64,000 bases of DNA from Siphonodentalium dalli (lineage: Eukaryota; Mollusca; Scaphopoda; Gadilida; Siphonodentaliidae), in the NCBI GenBank assembly GCA_032622095.1, contig CP136064.1, forward strand, positions 3,342,280 through 3,406,279, in the 5' to 3' direction. Position 1 is the stretch's first letter, and each line of letters starts with the position of its first letter. The notes below the pieces were generated by a model that was not told where the DNA came from, did no database searches, and saw nothing but the letters and a program-made list of their open reading frames with translations. The translations under genes and the position numbers were made by a program. Below are positions 62,776 through 64,000 of the stretch, one piece after another.

Positions 62776-62781
62776 AATAAA
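62776..62781 (+). promoter_or_regulatory. Possible polyadenylation signal
   Basis: AATAAA lies 12 bp after the stop codon of the RT fragment. The placement fits the end of a retroelement transcript, but the hexamer is common in AT-rich DNA. Confidence 0.35.
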
Positions 62782-62895
62782 GCGTCCCAAATAAAATAGT
62801 AAATATTTACATTTGTGCGTAGTTCAAACATTGAGTTCTCAGAAATGGCACAGACGGTCGGAATGTTTGATAATCTTAGTTGGTTGCTGCATGCT

Positions 62896-63146
62896 GGAGA
62901 CAGTCTTTGGTTACTAACTTCTCAGTTTTATGACTGCATCCTTCCAGTGGAGACAGTCTTTGGTTACTAACTTCTCAGTTTTATGACTGCATCCTTCCAG
63001 TGGAGACAGTCTTTGGTTACTAACTTCTCAGGTTTATGACTGCATCCTTCCAGTGGAGACAGTCTTTGGTTACTAACTTCTCAGGTTTATGACTGCATCC
63101 TTCCAGTGGAGACAGTCTTTGGTTACTAACTTCTCAGTTTTATTGA
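62896..63146. repeat. 53-bp tandem repeat, nearly five copies
   Basis: GGAGACAGTCTTTGGTTACT starts at 62896, 62949, 63002, 63055 and 63108, exactly 53 bp apart; the last copy is partial. Copies are almost identical (CTCAGTTTTATG against CTCAGGTTTATG). It is unrelated to the giant array. Confidence 0.95.
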
Positions 63147-64000
63147 CTGAAGTGAGTCATAATATGTCTTTAAAGTTATCGAACACTTTTCTGGGGTGAT
63201 CGGATAATACAGTAGAATAATCTTTCTCAAAGAAGTTATTTTCATGCATTCATTTACGAATTGCATGTGATGATCGTCGCTGGTGAAATCATGAATTGCA
63301 TGTGATCATTGCTGAAATCAGTGCTATTTGTTTATTGATGAAACATTTGTCCCGAATTAAATAGTAAATATTGTGCATAATTAATTCAGATTTCATATTT
63401 TCCAGAATGGCATGTTTGATGTGATTTAAATGTTTGGCAATATTTAGTTAAATGCTACATTATTGATCAGTTTTCAGACACCAAAGACCACAAAAAAGAT
63501 AATTTCCATAAAATAATAGTAACAGCATTACACGGTTGTATCGAATTTGACAGAAAGTGTGAAAGTGTTTGACTTTTGGTGTACATTGTAAAAGCAATAG
63601 AATTTCACACCGAATACTTGAACATTGCAGTATGAGACCAGCAGAACAATTTCAAGATATTCCTGAACAGTTTGAATATTTAGCTACTGATTGGCATTAT
63701 ACATGTACATAAAGACGCATTGAAGTTATAAAAAATACAACTTCGAAAGACAAAAATGAATTTATGAAATTTGGAATTAAGTATGCGCGACTATCCCCAA
63801 CTATTTAAAAACTTCATAGACTGCCTTCTCATCATTTTAGTCATCAAAATTAGTTACTACTACTATATTCAGAGCGACGACAGCTCTAGATATTCTTCCC
63901 ATGGTGCAATTTTTACAATACCGCTGATTAAAACATTTGAACCAGCACAAATAAAACAATCTCAAATTTATGGAAATATATTAGAAACAAAACACGTATT
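63147..64000. other. AT-rich sequence, no recognised gene
   Basis: Only a small imperfect direct repeat is seen: GAATTGCATGTGATGATCGT near 63259 and GAATTGCATGTGATCATTGC near 63294. The word AATAGTAAATATT occurs near 62796 and 63360. A 26-codon frame at 63632-63712 is too short to support. Confidence 0.4.

Noticed and set aside
63632-63712. 26-codon frame starting MRPAEQFQDI
   Set aside because: Too short and isolated to distinguish from chance.

Overview
The window looks like non-coding, repeat-dominated nuclear DNA of a eukaryote. It is AT-rich, has no long host reading frames, and is full of short non-autonomous DNA transposons, a non-LTR retrotransposon and tandem repeats. The mix of short TTAA and foldback elements, frequent TACATGTA-like words and a dispersed repeat rich in GTCCGTC suggests a marine invertebrate, possibly a mollusc. 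That assignment is an inference, not a demonstration. I recognise no host protein-coding gene, rRNA or tRNA.

Left flank (1-9.9 kb) is a patchwork of mobile-element remains. In order: a degenerate inverted 22-bp repeat (1-295); a 280-bp foldback MITE (416-695); a 1.2-kb TA-flanked element with subterminal repeats (848-2046); a TTAA MITE (2260-2671); a hAT-like MITE with poly-G ends and a 7-bp target duplication (3095-3658); a G-rich minisatellite (3905-4530); a GACTAGTC-bearing hAT-like element (about 5067-5519); a double-foldback MITE (6276-6685); a 213-bp near-perfect palindrome (6720-6932); a 5'-truncated non-LTR retrotransposon with an open reverse-transcriptase frame on the minus strand (6962-8318); a lone arm related to the palindrome (8345-8409); and a GTCCGTC-type dispersed repeat (8695-9300).

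Centre (about 9.914-61.865 kb) is one giant tandem array of about 52 kb with both edges inside the window. It is built from two interchangeable monomers, a short one (61 or 63 bp) and a long one (95 or 97 bp). They are the same sequence except that the long form carries about 34-36 extra bases, most of it an imperfect 32-bp hairpin (dyad). The array shows layered higher-order structure: pure runs of short or long units, dimers of 122 and 158 bp, 217- and 316-bp composites, 318/917-bp, 383-bp, 513-bp and 600-bp duplications, and a tandem duplication of about 4.47 kb (38.94-43.42 and 43.42-47.93 kb). A separate 419-bp element containing four 54-bp repeats interrupts it at 19314-19732 and is flanked by a 7-bp duplication. 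The right edge decays gradually into diverged units; the left edge is abrupt.

Right flank (61.87-64 kb) has a second copy of the same TTAA MITE seen at 2.3 kb. A few bases after it comes a reverse-transcriptase C-terminal zinc-knuckle fragment (62501-62764). A 53-bp tandem repeat (62896-63146) and plain AT-rich sequence follow.

No pathway or operon is visible. The biology here is genome structure: satellite birth, homogenisation and expansion, with mobile elements around it.
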